This document shows, piece by piece, positions 27,692-36,198 of a stretch of DNA of 64,000 nt. The stretch covers positions 1-64,000 of the forward strand of contig NZ_JANKZF010000003.1 of assembly GCF_027568515.1 (NCBI RefSeq), in the 5' to 3' direction. A program made the position numbers and the translations under genes. The notes under the pieces were generated by a model. That model made no database searches. It had not been told where the DNA came from and saw only the letters and a program-made list of their open reading frames with translations. The DNA comes from Arthrobacter sp. HY1533 (GTDB taxonomy: Bacteria; Actinomycetota; Actinomycetes; Actinomycetales; Micrococcaceae). Numbering within the stretch: the first letter of the stretch is position 1; each line of letters starts with the position of its first letter.

Positions 27692-27741
27692 GGTGTCCGG
27701 CTTTGCGAATCACTTCGCCAAGCCGGACACCGTTTTTGTTT
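27692..27741 (+). terminator. Intrinsic terminator after tRNA-Arg
   Basis: Perfect 12-bp arms (27692-27703 and 27720-27731), with an inner GCGAA/TTCGC stem, are followed by GTTTTTGTTT. This is the clearest Rho-independent terminator in the window and should end the tRNA transcript. Confidence 0.92.
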
Positions 27742-27828
27742 AATCCGCAGGCCGTGCCGTGCGGGTGCCGGGCAGCCGCACAGGCCGCTGCCAGCTTCCA
27801 CCCAATTTTCCGTGGCAGCGTTGATGCG

Positions 27829-28794
27829 ATGGCATTGCTACAGGAACACCACAGGGCACCCGCGTCCGCACGCCCCCGCCGCACCCGGCTGGGCACGGTC
27901 GTCGTGGCCAGTTCCCTGCTGCTCACCTTCGTGCTGCTGGGCCATGCCTGGCTCCCCGACATTGCGGGGCTGGGCCTGGTCATCGACTCCGGGCTCATCT
28001 GGCTCGGTGCCGCCGTCCCCCTGTTGGGGCTTGCCGCCATTGCGGCCCGGCGGAAGTACCTCGCCGCAGCCGTCATGGTTCCGGCAGTGGTGTGGTCCCT
28101 GATGTTTGTTCCGGGGTTGGTTCCGCTGGCCTGGAGCGCCCCGGCACCCGCTGCGGATGCCATGACCGTTGTCAGCCAAAACCTGCAGGCCGAGTCCGGC
28201 ACGGGGGCAGAGTCGGCCAGGGCCATGGCCGCCACGGGCGCCCAGGTGGTTGCGTTGCAGGAGATTGACGGCGGCTCACGGGAGGCTGTCAACGCCGAAC
28301 TGGACCCGCACTACGGGTATTCCTACCGGATCGGCACGGTTGGCCTATGGAGCAGCTACCCCATCCTGAATGCCCAGCCGCAGGATCTTGGCCTGGGCTG
28401 GAACCGGGCGCTGTCGGCCGATCTGCAAACCCCGTCCGGGTTGGTGCGCATCTACGTTGTCCACGCCGCCTCCGCCCGCCCGCTGGAACACGCCGAGCGG
28501 GACACTATGCTCAACAACCTCGGCCAGGCCATCGCGGCCGACGACAGCGAGCGGGTCATTGCCGTGGGCGATTTCAATGCCGCATCATCCGACCGCAACT
28601 TCCCGGCGGGCACAGCCAAGCTGAGCGAGCCGCGGCAGGATGCGGGCCTGGCCGGGTTCACCTGGCCGGCCTCACCCTTCCCCGTGGCACGCCTTGACCA
28701 CATCCTGCAGCGCGGCCTGACGGCAACGTCCAACACAGTAATGCCGGCAGGAGCCAGCGACCACCTGGCCGTGCGCGCCAGCTTCAATTTCTAG
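27829..28794 (+). CDS. Membrane-anchored endonuclease/exonuclease/phosphatase (EEP) family protein
   Basis: The product has 321 aa. Three N-terminal membrane helices (about residues 20-105) place an EEP catalytic domain (about 115-320) outside the cytoplasm. Catalytic motifs are SQNLQAE, ALQEIDGG (metal-binding Glu), VGDFNAA and the C-terminal SDHLAV. Enzymes of this layout hydrolyse phosphodiesters such as extracellular DNA or lipids; the substrate is unknown. It starts about 90 nt after the tRNA terminator, so it needs its own promoter, which was not identified. Confidence 0.87.
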   Translation: MALLQEHHRAPASARPRRTRLGTVVVASSLLLTFVLLGHAWLPDIAGLGLVIDSGLIWLGAAVPLLGLAAIAARRKYLAAAVMVPAVVWSLMFVPGLVPLAWSAPAPAADAMTVVSQNLQAESGTGAESARAMAATGAQVVALQEIDGGSREAVNAELDPHYGYSYRIGTVGLWSSYPILNAQPQDLGLGWNRALSADLQTPSGLVRIYVVHAASARPLEHAERDTMLNNLGQAIAADDSERVIAVGDFNAASSDRNFPAGTAKLSEPRQDAGLAGFTWPASPFPVARLDHILQRGLTATSNTVMPAGASDHLAVRASFNF

Positions 28795-28882
28795 GCGTTT
28801 GCAAACTTGTTGGGCGCATTTCCTTGACTTGACCCGAAGCATCCGAAAAGCTCAGGCCACGGATAGTCAATGAAAGGTCTCC

Positions 28883-30286
28883 ATGGACAAGCCCGCATTC
28901 CCCACTTTTCCGCGCAATTTTTCCTGGGGTGTTTCCACCGCCGCGTACCAAATTGAGGGTGCCGTCGCGGAGGACGGCCGCGGCCCTTCCAGCTGGGACG
29001 CCTTTGTGGCCCAGCCGGGCCGGGTGGTAAACGGCGACACCGGGGAGGTGGCCTGCGACCACTACCACCGCTATCGCGAAGACACGGCCCTCATGAAGGA
29101 CCTGGGCATTGACGCCTACCGTTTTAGCTTTTCCTGGCCCCGCATCCAGCCGGGCGGCAGGGGCGCGGTCAATGCCGCGGGACTTGGCTTCTACGACAAG
29201 CTCGTGGACGGGCTGCTCGAGGCCGGCATCACCCCCGCACCCACCCTTTTCCACTGGGACACGCCCCTGGAGCTTGAGGAGGCCGGCGGCTGGCTGAACC
29301 GGGACACGGCCGAACGGTTTGCCGAGTACGCCGGGATCGTGGGCGGACACTTTGCCGACCGGATTCCGCAGTGGATCACCATCAATGAACCCGTGGTGCT
29401 GACCATGCTTGGCTATGGCGCCGGCATCCAGGCACCCGGCCTGGCCCTGGGCTTTGAGGCCCTGCCCGCCGCGCACCACCTGCTGCTGGCACACGGCCTG
29501 GGCGTGCAGGCACTGCGTTCAGCCGGGGCCGGCAACATTGGCATTGCCAACAACCACGCGGCCACCTGGCCAGCCAGCGAGCACGAGGAGGATCTGCAGG
29601 CTGCCGGGCTGTACGACAACATTGCCAACTGGATCTTTGCCGACCCCATTCTCACCGGTGCCTACCCGCCGGAACTGGAGCCCTTCCTGCCGCCGGTCCC
29701 CGACGCCGACCTTGCCGTGATCTCCACACCGATCGACTGGTACGGCATCAACTCCTACAACCCCACCCTGGTGGGTGCGCCCACAGCGGGCGAGGCGGCC
29801 CTGGTGGACGGCCACGAACTGGATGCTTCGTTGCCGTTCTCACTGCGGGAAATTGAGGGCTACCCGCGCACGGACTTTGACTGGCCCGTGGTCCCCGCGG
29901 CCTTCACCGAGCTGCTGCTCGCCTTCAAGGACCGCTATGGCGAGAAGCTGCCGCCCATCTACATCACCGAGAACGGCGCCGCGTTCAACGACGGCCCGGA
30001 CGGCGAAGGCCGGGTGCGGGACTCACGGCGCATCGACTACACGGACGCCCACCTGCGAGCGCTGAAGGCAGCCATGGATGCCGGCGTGGATGTCAGGGGC
30101 TACTTCCACTGGTCGCTGCTGGACAACTTTGAATGGGCGGTGGGCTTTTCCCAGCGCTTTGGCCTGGTCCATGTCGACTACGAAACCCAGAAGCGCACGC
30201 CCAAGGATTCCTACCACTGGTACCAAGAACTGATCCGCTCGAACAAGGAACGCCCGGCGGGCAACGACGAAGGAACGCTTTCATGA
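28883..30286 (+). CDS. GH1 beta-glucosidase
   Basis: The product (467 aa) is a family 1 glycoside hydrolase. FSWGVSTAAYQIEGA is the N-terminal signature, the acid/base Glu is in TINEPVV near residue 168, and the nucleophile Glu is in YITENGAAF near residue 362. There is no signal peptide, so it acts on imported beta-glucosides. A good ribosome site (AAAGG) precedes the ATG. The esterase gene overlaps its stop (ATGA), suggesting joint use on acylated plant glycosides. Confidence 0.95.
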   Translation: MDKPAFPTFPRNFSWGVSTAAYQIEGAVAEDGRGPSSWDAFVAQPGRVVNGDTGEVACDHYHRYREDTALMKDLGIDAYRFSFSWPRIQPGGRGAVNAAGLGFYDKLVDGLLEAGITPAPTLFHWDTPLELEEAGGWLNRDTAERFAEYAGIVGGHFADRIPQWITINEPVVLTMLGYGAGIQAPGLALGFEALPAAHHLLLAHGLGVQALRSAGAGNIGIANNHAATWPASEHEEDLQAAGLYDNIANWIFADPILTGAYPPELEPFLPPVPDADLAVISTPIDWYGINSYNPTLVGAPTAGEAALVDGHELDASLPFSLREIEGYPRTDFDWPVVPAAFTELLLAFKDRYGEKLPPIYITENGAAFNDGPDGEGRVRDSRRIDYTDAHLRALKAAMDAGVDVRGYFHWSLLDNFEWAVGFSQRFGLVHVDYETQKRTPKDSYHWYQELIRSNKERPAGNDEGTLS

Positions 30287-31779
30287 GCGATGCAGGACAG
30301 GCCATGCCCACGGCCGTATCCACCAGCCCGGCAGGCCCCGGCCCCACCGCAACCACCTCCCGGGGTGCCGTGCGCGGGGTGGCGGAAGGCGGCGTCGAGC
30401 ATTACTGGGCCATCCCGTACGCCGCCGCCCCCATTGGTGAACTGCGTTTTGCCCTCCCCTCCCCCGCAGTGCCCTGGGACGGCGTCCTGGATGGCACCTC
30501 GCCCGGCCCCACCGCGCCGCAGAATCCCTATGGCGGGGCGTTGGCACGCATTCTGCCCACCGTGGACATCCCGGGCGAGAACTTCCTGAACGTACACATT
30601 GCCGCACCGGCCAGCCGCGACCCGGAACTGCTGCCCGTCATGGTCTGGTTCCATGGTGGCTCGCTGCAGCACGGCTCCAACGCCCTGGCCGGGTACCGGG
30701 GCAGCTCCTTTGCCCGCGACGGTGTGGTGTTTGTGGCCGCCAACTACAGGCTGGGCGCCGAAGGGTTCTCCGTGCTGGGGGGTGCACCCCTGAACCTGGG
30801 CCTGGCGGACCAGATGGCCGCACTGCGCTGGGTCCAGGCCGAGATTGCCGCCTTTGGCGGTGACCCTGCCCGGGTGACGGTGTTTGGACAGTCAGCCGGC
30901 GGCAACACGGTGTCGGCCCTGCTGGCCCATCCGGATGCCCCGTCCCTCTTCAGCCGCGCCATCATCCAGAGTGGTCCGCTGAGCGCCGATCCACCCGCCA
31001 AGGCAGGGCGGATCACCGAAAAAATTGCCAAGGACCTGAAGATTCCGGCCACGCGCGAGGCCTTTTCCCGGCAGTCCCCCGCCTCCCTGCTGGCCGCCCA
31101 GGCACGGGTCACCGCTGGCACCACCCCGCTGACGGGAGGGCCGTCGTACGCACTGTCCGTGGAACCCGGGCTGGTGCCTGCAAGCCCCGCGGAGGCCCTG
31201 GCCGGCGGCGCCGGAGCGTCCATCCCCCTGCTCATTGGCACCACCACGGACGAGGCCCGGCTGTGGCTGGTCCCCACGGGGCTGGTCATGAAGCTCAAGG
31301 CACTGCACCTGGCCGTGGCGCGCCGGAAGGTGGGAATTTCCGCCGCAGCCGTGAAGCTCTTCAAGCGCAACCGGCCGCACTCCATCACGGGGGAAATCCT
31401 GGGCGACCTCGCCACGGACAAGCTGCTGCGGGTGCCCATGAACCAGCTGGCCGACGCCCGTCTGGCAGGCCCCGCCCCCACCTTCGTCTACGAGTTCGCC
31501 TGGCCGAGCCCCGTGGAATACCTGCGGGCCGCGCACGCGGTGGAACTTGGCTTCGCGTTCGACGATCTCGGCTCGGCAGATTCGCTGGGGCTGGCCGGCA
31601 GCACGGCGCCGCAGGAACTGGCCACGGCCATGCACCGGGCGTGGGTGGACTTTGCCGCCACGGGCAGCCCGGGCTGGGAACAGTGGAGCACGCAGCGGCC
31701 GGTCAAGACGTTCGACGGCGGCAGCAACCCCGTGGTCTTCGCGCCCCGCGACGACGAGCGGGCCGCCCTGACGCCGTAG
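30283..31779 (+). CDS. Type B carboxylesterase
   Basis: The product (498 aa) is an alpha/beta hydrolase of the carboxylesterase type B family. The nucleophile Ser is in FGQSAGGNTV near residue 204, the oxyanion-hole segment is VWFHGGSLQHG, and the likely catalytic His lies in HAVELGF near residue 420. The ATG overlaps the beta-glucosidase stop. No signal peptide is seen. The natural ester is unknown. Confidence 0.92.
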   Translation: MSDAGQAMPTAVSTSPAGPGPTATTSRGAVRGVAEGGVEHYWAIPYAAAPIGELRFALPSPAVPWDGVLDGTSPGPTAPQNPYGGALARILPTVDIPGENFLNVHIAAPASRDPELLPVMVWFHGGSLQHGSNALAGYRGSSFARDGVVFVAANYRLGAEGFSVLGGAPLNLGLADQMAALRWVQAEIAAFGGDPARVTVFGQSAGGNTVSALLAHPDAPSLFSRAIIQSGPLSADPPAKAGRITEKIAKDLKIPATREAFSRQSPASLLAAQARVTAGTTPLTGGPSYALSVEPGLVPASPAEALAGGAGASIPLLIGTTTDEARLWLVPTGLVMKLKALHLAVARRKVGISAAAVKLFKRNRPHSITGEILGDLATDKLLRVPMNQLADARLAGPAPTFVYEFAWPSPVEYLRAAHAVELGFAFDDLGSADSLGLAGSTAPQELATAMHRAWVDFAATGSPGWEQWSTQRPVKTFDGGSNPVVFAPRDDERAALTP

Positions 31780-31812
31780 CCCGCGGCAGGCCCGGTGACC
31801 CAGGCAAAAAGA

Positions 31813-31851
31813 AATCCGCGGCGGCTCCCTGGTGGGGAGCCGCCGCGGATT
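31813..31851. terminator. Bidirectional terminator between esterase and hexosaminidase genes
   Basis: Perfect 17-bp arms (31813-31829 and 31835-31851) enclose a 5-nt loop. On the minus strand the stem is followed by TTTCTTTTTG, so it fits best as the terminator of the GH20 gene; it can also stop the converging esterase transcript. Confidence 0.85.
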
Positions 31852-31871
31852 CAGGATGGGGCGGTTTGCCT

Positions 31872-34781
31872 TCAGTGGCTGCCGCGTGAGGGCCGGCGGC
31901 GGATCATTGCCAACGCCCCTGCACCCAAGAGCAGCATGCCGCCAAGCAACAGTGCCGCCACGTTGGCGCCAGTGCTGGCCAGTCCGTCACCTGTGCCTGC
32001 CGGCGTTGCCGCCGGTGCGCTTGGTGAAGGCTTGCCCGTGGTTGTGGCAGCGCCCGTTGCGGGGGCGGTGGTTGCCGTGGACGGTTCCGGCGTCACCGTC
32101 GGTTCCGTCGTTTTGCTCGGTTCCGGCGTTGCGGTGGGTTCCGGGCTGGGCGACGGCGAGGCGCCGGGTGTGTCCAGGTCCAGCACGGCATATCCCGCGT
32201 AGCTCTCCTGGCCGCTGGCCGCACGGTACTCCACGGTGGTGGGCTGGTAGCCGGCCAGGGTGAACGGCGCGGAGTACGCACTCCACGCACCGCCGCCAAC
32301 CCGGTACTCGATCGTTGCCCCGGCCGCGGCGGCACCCGTCGCTGCCAGCGTCACTGTCGGTTCGGCGTCGTACTTGCCATCGCCATTGGGCTCACCGTCC
32401 ACGGAACCGGCAACACCAAGCGATGACACCTCCGTATTGCGGACCTCGATCTCGTACGCGGAGAGGTACTGGCCCATGGTGGAGGCCTGGACCTCTACCT
32501 TGACGTGGCGGGCGTTGACGGAGGGGAAGGTGACAACGTCGGTTCGTGCCAACTCCGGCATGCCGGTCTTGGTGGCCGCAACGGTCCAGGTGCTGCCGTC
32601 CGGGGAGGTGGACACCGTGTAGTCCCTGGCGGAGGCACCCTCCCAGGCAATCGTGACCTCATTGAAGGTCTGGGCCGTGCCGAGGTCGCCGACGAGCCAG
32701 CGGGTTCCGTTGTAGTTGGCGGACCACCGTGTTGTCAGGTTTCCGTCAAATGCCTGGTTGGCCGGAAAGTTGGGCGTCTCGTTGCCGGAGGCCGTTGCAA
32801 CGGCGCCCACAGCAACATTGTTGGCGCCTTCGATGCCCAGGTTCCAGGCCGCAACTGTGCCGCCTGCAGCGCGGGCCATGCCCGAACCGGCGGGGACCAG
32901 CCCGGCCAGGCGAACGTAGCGTGCCTCGGTGAGCGGGAACCGGAACTGGTCCGCGCCCGCGCCGGCCACCTGGTGCGTCGCGACGCGGTCCCAGAACAGG
33001 CCGTCCCTGGACGTTTCCACGGCGTAGCCGGCCGGGGCGTTGGCGGCCCACTCGGCATTGATGCCGCCCACCTTGTGGACGGAGCCCAGGTCCACGAGCA
33101 GCGATGCCGGGTTGGCGTCAGCAGATTCCCAGCGGGTGTTCTTGTCTCCGTCGGTCAGGTTCGACGCCGGGTGGCCTGCTTTGCTGGAGGACGCAGTTGC
33201 CGGCTTGCCTGAGGCGAGGTCCGCCCCGCCGGCAACGGGGGTTGAGTCCTTGACTGTGCCCAGTGCCGGGCCCATGCCAATCTTGTCCAGTGCGCTGTTG
33301 AAGCTGGCATAGCCCACCGTGGGCGCCTTGGCGGTCCAGGTCTTCTGGGCAACCACGGGGAACGAGCGCTGGATCAGGCCGTGGACGTCCTGCTGGCTGT
33401 AGTCCCGGTCCACGAGGTCGTTCCACACGGCGAACATGGCACCCATGACGTCCCCCGGCTGGACAGTGAGATTGCCTGCCATGTTGGGCAGCCAGTCGTT
33501 GTACAGTCCCTGGTTGTTCAGCCCGCTGCCGTGGTAGTAGTTGGCAAAGGGGACCACGTACAAGGTGGCGTCACTGGTGTTGATGCACTTGACCTTGTCG
33601 GCGGCCGCCATGGTGATGCTGTACCAGTCCGCACTCCAGCAATTGGGCACCACATCCATGTCGTAGCCGGCAATGGATCCGCTCATCCATTTGTAGCTGG
33701 CCCAGACACCAGGGGTTTTGCCGGCGGCGCGGATGTGCGCTGCCATGTCGTTGTAGAACTGGCGGTACTGGAGCTTGTTGCCCGGGTATTCATCGGCGCC
33801 GAAGTTGACCTCGGGCCCCTGGAACCACGGCATGAATTCGTCAAAGATGCCCTTGACCACTTCTGTCGTTTCCGGCTTGCCCAGGTCAAGGTGGTCCGAT
33901 TTTCCGTTGTCCAGGCCAATGTCCGGACGCCACTTGATGATGGCAGCCGAGTGGGCGGGGACGTCGATTTCGGGGATGATCCGGACGCCGCGGCTCGCCG
34001 CGGTGGCTTCGAACCCGTCCCAGTCGGCCCGATCGAAGGATCCGTCGGCCGAGGCCAGCCCCGCGTACTTGGGGTTGTCCGACTTCAGCCGGAAACCCAT
34101 CTGGCCCTTGGTCCAGTCCTTGTTGTCCACAAAGATCTGGTTGTCGTTGAGGTGGATCTGGAAACGGTTGAGCTTGTAGTAGCTCATCATCTTGATGTAG
34201 TCGTCCACAAAGTCCGCCGTGAAGACGCGGCGCCCCACATCCAGGATGAAACCGCGGGCCTCGTAGTCGGGCCAGTCCACGGCGGAACCGGCGGGAAGCT
34301 TGTTGCGTCCGTCGGACTGGACCATGACCTGCAGGATGGAGCGCGTGCCGTAGTAGACGCCTGTGTCGGTGGGTGCGGTGACCTTGACGCCGTCCGCGGA
34401 GACCTGAAGCTTGTACCCTTCGGCGTCGTAGCGGTCCCCGCCTGCGATGTACTTGTCTGCAACGTCCAGGACCAGCGAGATGTCACCGGGCTTGCTGGCA
34501 CCGGCCACCACCGGCAAATCCAGTCCTGTCATTTCGGCCAAATCATGGGAAAACTCCTCACCCACCTGGTTTAGTGTTGCGGGCACCACGATGCGGCTGG
34601 TCGGTGAAATTTCCACCAGGCCGCTGCCGCCCGTCCATTCATGCAGGGACGGCACCACAACCGGTGCTGGGTTGACGGCCGGCTCCACGGGAGCGGCCGT
34701 TGCCGGTGCCATTGCAGCGATGCCGGCCAGCGGCATGCTTACCGCCGCCACCATCGCCATCTTGCGCCAAGTTCTGTTCAT
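31872..34781 (-). CDS. Cell-wall-anchored GH20 beta-N-acetylhexosaminidase
   Basis: The product has 969 aa. In order: signal peptide (about 1-33), GH20 beta domain, GH20 catalytic barrel with the Asp-Glu pair in NFGADEYPG near residue 330, two discoidin (F5/8 type C, CBM32-like) domains (about 520-670 and 675-805), a chitobiase C-terminal-like domain (about 810-870), a Pro/Thr/Ser-rich linker, and a sortase signal LASTG near residue 934 followed by a hydrophobic helix and RRR. It should release terminal GlcNAc/GalNAc from glycans at the cell surface. The ATG at 34781 is used; GAGGGG lies about 10 nt upstream. Confidence 0.93.
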   Translation of the reverse strand: MNRTWRKMAMVAAVSMPLAGIAAMAPATAAPVEPAVNPAPVVVPSLHEWTGGSGLVEISPTSRIVVPATLNQVGEEFSHDLAEMTGLDLPVVAGASKPGDISLVLDVADKYIAGGDRYDAEGYKLQVSADGVKVTAPTDTGVYYGTRSILQVMVQSDGRNKLPAGSAVDWPDYEARGFILDVGRRVFTADFVDDYIKMMSYYKLNRFQIHLNDNQIFVDNKDWTKGQMGFRLKSDNPKYAGLASADGSFDRADWDGFEATAASRGVRIIPEIDVPAHSAAIIKWRPDIGLDNGKSDHLDLGKPETTEVVKGIFDEFMPWFQGPEVNFGADEYPGNKLQYRQFYNDMAAHIRAAGKTPGVWASYKWMSGSIAGYDMDVVPNCWSADWYSITMAAADKVKCINTSDATLYVVPFANYYHGSGLNNQGLYNDWLPNMAGNLTVQPGDVMGAMFAVWNDLVDRDYSQQDVHGLIQRSFPVVAQKTWTAKAPTVGYASFNSALDKIGMGPALGTVKDSTPVAGGADLASGKPATASSSKAGHPASNLTDGDKNTRWESADANPASLLVDLGSVHKVGGINAEWAANAPAGYAVETSRDGLFWDRVATHQVAGAGADQFRFPLTEARYVRLAGLVPAGSGMARAAGGTVAAWNLGIEGANNVAVGAVATASGNETPNFPANQAFDGNLTTRWSANYNGTRWLVGDLGTAQTFNEVTIAWEGASARDYTVSTSPDGSTWTVAATKTGMPELARTDVVTFPSVNARHVKVEVQASTMGQYLSAYEIEVRNTEVSSLGVAGSVDGEPNGDGKYDAEPTVTLAATGAAAAGATIEYRVGGGAWSAYSAPFTLAGYQPTTVEYRAASGQESYAGYAVLDLDTPGASPSPSPEPTATPEPSKTTEPTVTPEPSTATTAPATGAATTTGKPSPSAPAATPAGTGDGLASTGANVAALLLGGMLLLGAGALAMIRRRPSRGSH

Positions 34782-34931
34782 TGCTGTGAGACCCCTCAAT
34801 ATTTACGCTTCATTTGCCCTGCGGGGATGCGCATAGGCGTCCGCGGGGCATTCAAGATGGTTCGTGAAGCCGGCATCAGGCCCTGCGCCACAGTCTCGAA
34901 AGTGGTATGCATCACAACCGGCAACTTTCCC

Positions 34932-34961
34932 AGTAGAGTGGCTGCGCATCGCCCAAGTCAA
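34932..34961 (-). promoter_or_regulatory. Candidate promoter of the GH20 gene
   Basis: On the minus strand, TTGACT (-35, 34956-34961) and TCTACT (-10, 34932-34937) are separated by 18 nt. This would give a leader of about 145 nt before the GH20 ATG. Confidence 0.45.
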
Positions 34962-35446
34962 CGATGTTCGTGATTGATGACGTCCAAGAATCATCAGCAA
35001 TGAGCATTTTGCATGGGTTGATCCCCATTCCGAAGCACCGTCAAGGGCCCTGCACTTGGGGCTCCAGGAAACCGGATTTAGGCGGGCCTGCGGCTGCCCG
35101 CCGCTCCGTTCTGCCACTCTTCCGGGCCGCACGCAGGACCTGGCGGTGAAGCATTCTCACCCCTGGCAAAAGAGAATCCATGCAGAGCTGCTGCGGGTTG
35201 ACCGGGGCAGCAAGACGGGCATGACGGGTTTTCACTGGCCGTTGCGGGCGGGCCGCAGCCCCTGCCAGACACCTTGGGGCGTCCCAGTTGCACCGGCCAG
35301 GAGCGCCGCACGCCGCCGGGCTGTCCCTGCTTGTGCACGTGGGGCACTGCGGCGGGAAGTTTGGAATGTTACGCGGCCACCTCGCCTTGTTGCGGCGCCA
35401 TCAACGCAGCAACAAATTCAGCCACGTGCCACCGCCAGGGCAGGTA
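34962..35446. other. Gene-free stretch between GH20 and methyltransferase genes
   Basis: About 480 nt hold no frame with a convincing start or family resemblance on either strand. Only short inverted repeats are visible, such as GGTGA/TCACC around 35145-35160. It probably carries upstream control sites of the two divergent genes; nothing specific was recognised. Confidence 0.4.
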
Positions 35447-35452
35447 TAGCCT
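35447..35452 (+). promoter_or_regulatory. -10 box for leaderless methyltransferase mRNA
   Basis: TAGCCT ends exactly 6 nt before the ATG at 35459, and no Shine-Dalgarno sequence is present. Confidence 0.5.
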
Positions 35453-35458
35453 GTAGCC

Positions 35459-36166
35459 ATGCCGACCACACCCGAGGGCAGGCCGCCTGCCGAGACCATG
35501 TTCGACGAGACCTTCTGGGATGGGCGCTACAGCGGCAGCCGCGCCGTCTGGAGCGGAAATCCCAATCCACAGCTGCTGGCCGAAATGGAATCCTTCCCCA
35601 CACAGGCACCCGCGATTGCGGCCGCATCGGCGGACGGGCCGGGCTGGCCCGCTGCCCTGGACGTGGGCTGTGGTGAGGGTGCCGATTCCATCTGGCTGGC
35701 CCGGCGCGGCTGGCATGTGACGGCAGTGGACATCTCGCGCGTTGCATTGCAGAAGGCAGAGCAGCACGCCAAGGCGCTCGAGCTGCCCGGTTCCATTGCC
35801 TGGGAGCACCACGACCTGCTGGAGTGGGCCCCGCCGGCAGCAGCGTTCGACCTGGTCAACGCCCAGTTCATGCACCTCCCCAGCCAGGACCGCATACCCG
35901 TATTTGCGCGGCTCGCGGCAGCCGTTGCCGCAGGCGGGACGCTGCTGGTGGTGGGGCACTCCTCGCAGGACCTACTGGCGGGGGCCAAGCGGCCCAACGC
36001 ACCTGATCTTTACTTCACCGCCGCCGAGGTGGCCACCTCACTGGACCCGCAAGTGTGGAGGGTGGAGGTGGCAGAGGCCCGGCCCAGATCTGCGGCAGGT
36101 GTTGATGGGGAAACCATCACGATCCACGACGAGGTGCTGCGGGCCGTCCGGATCGCCACCAGCTAG
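35459..36166 (+). CDS. Class I SAM-dependent methyltransferase
   Basis: The product (235 aa) has motif I LDVGCGEGADSIWLA, the acidic motif AVDISRVAL and FDLVNAQFMHLP as motif post-I/II, so the SAM-binding fold is complete. An N-terminal FDETFWDGRYSGSRAVWSGNPN segment is shared with TehB/thiopurine-type small-molecule methyltransferases. It stands alone, divergent from GH20 and convergent with the HNH gene. The substrate is unknown. Confidence 0.88.
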   Translation: MPTTPEGRPPAETMFDETFWDGRYSGSRAVWSGNPNPQLLAEMESFPTQAPAIAAASADGPGWPAALDVGCGEGADSIWLARRGWHVTAVDISRVALQKAEQHAKALELPGSIAWEHHDLLEWAPPAAAFDLVNAQFMHLPSQDRIPVFARLAAAVAAGGTLLVVGHSSQDLLAGAKRPNAPDLYFTAAEVATSLDPQVWRVEVAEARPRSAAGVDGETITIHDEVLRAVRIATS

Positions 36167-36198
36167 TCCCGGCGCACCAGTCTCAGCTCCCAGGCTCC

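Noticed and set aside
34803-35132. 109-codon minus-strand frame upstream of the GH20 gene
   Set aside because: No ribosome site, odd composition and no resemblance; it covers the probable GH20 promoter.
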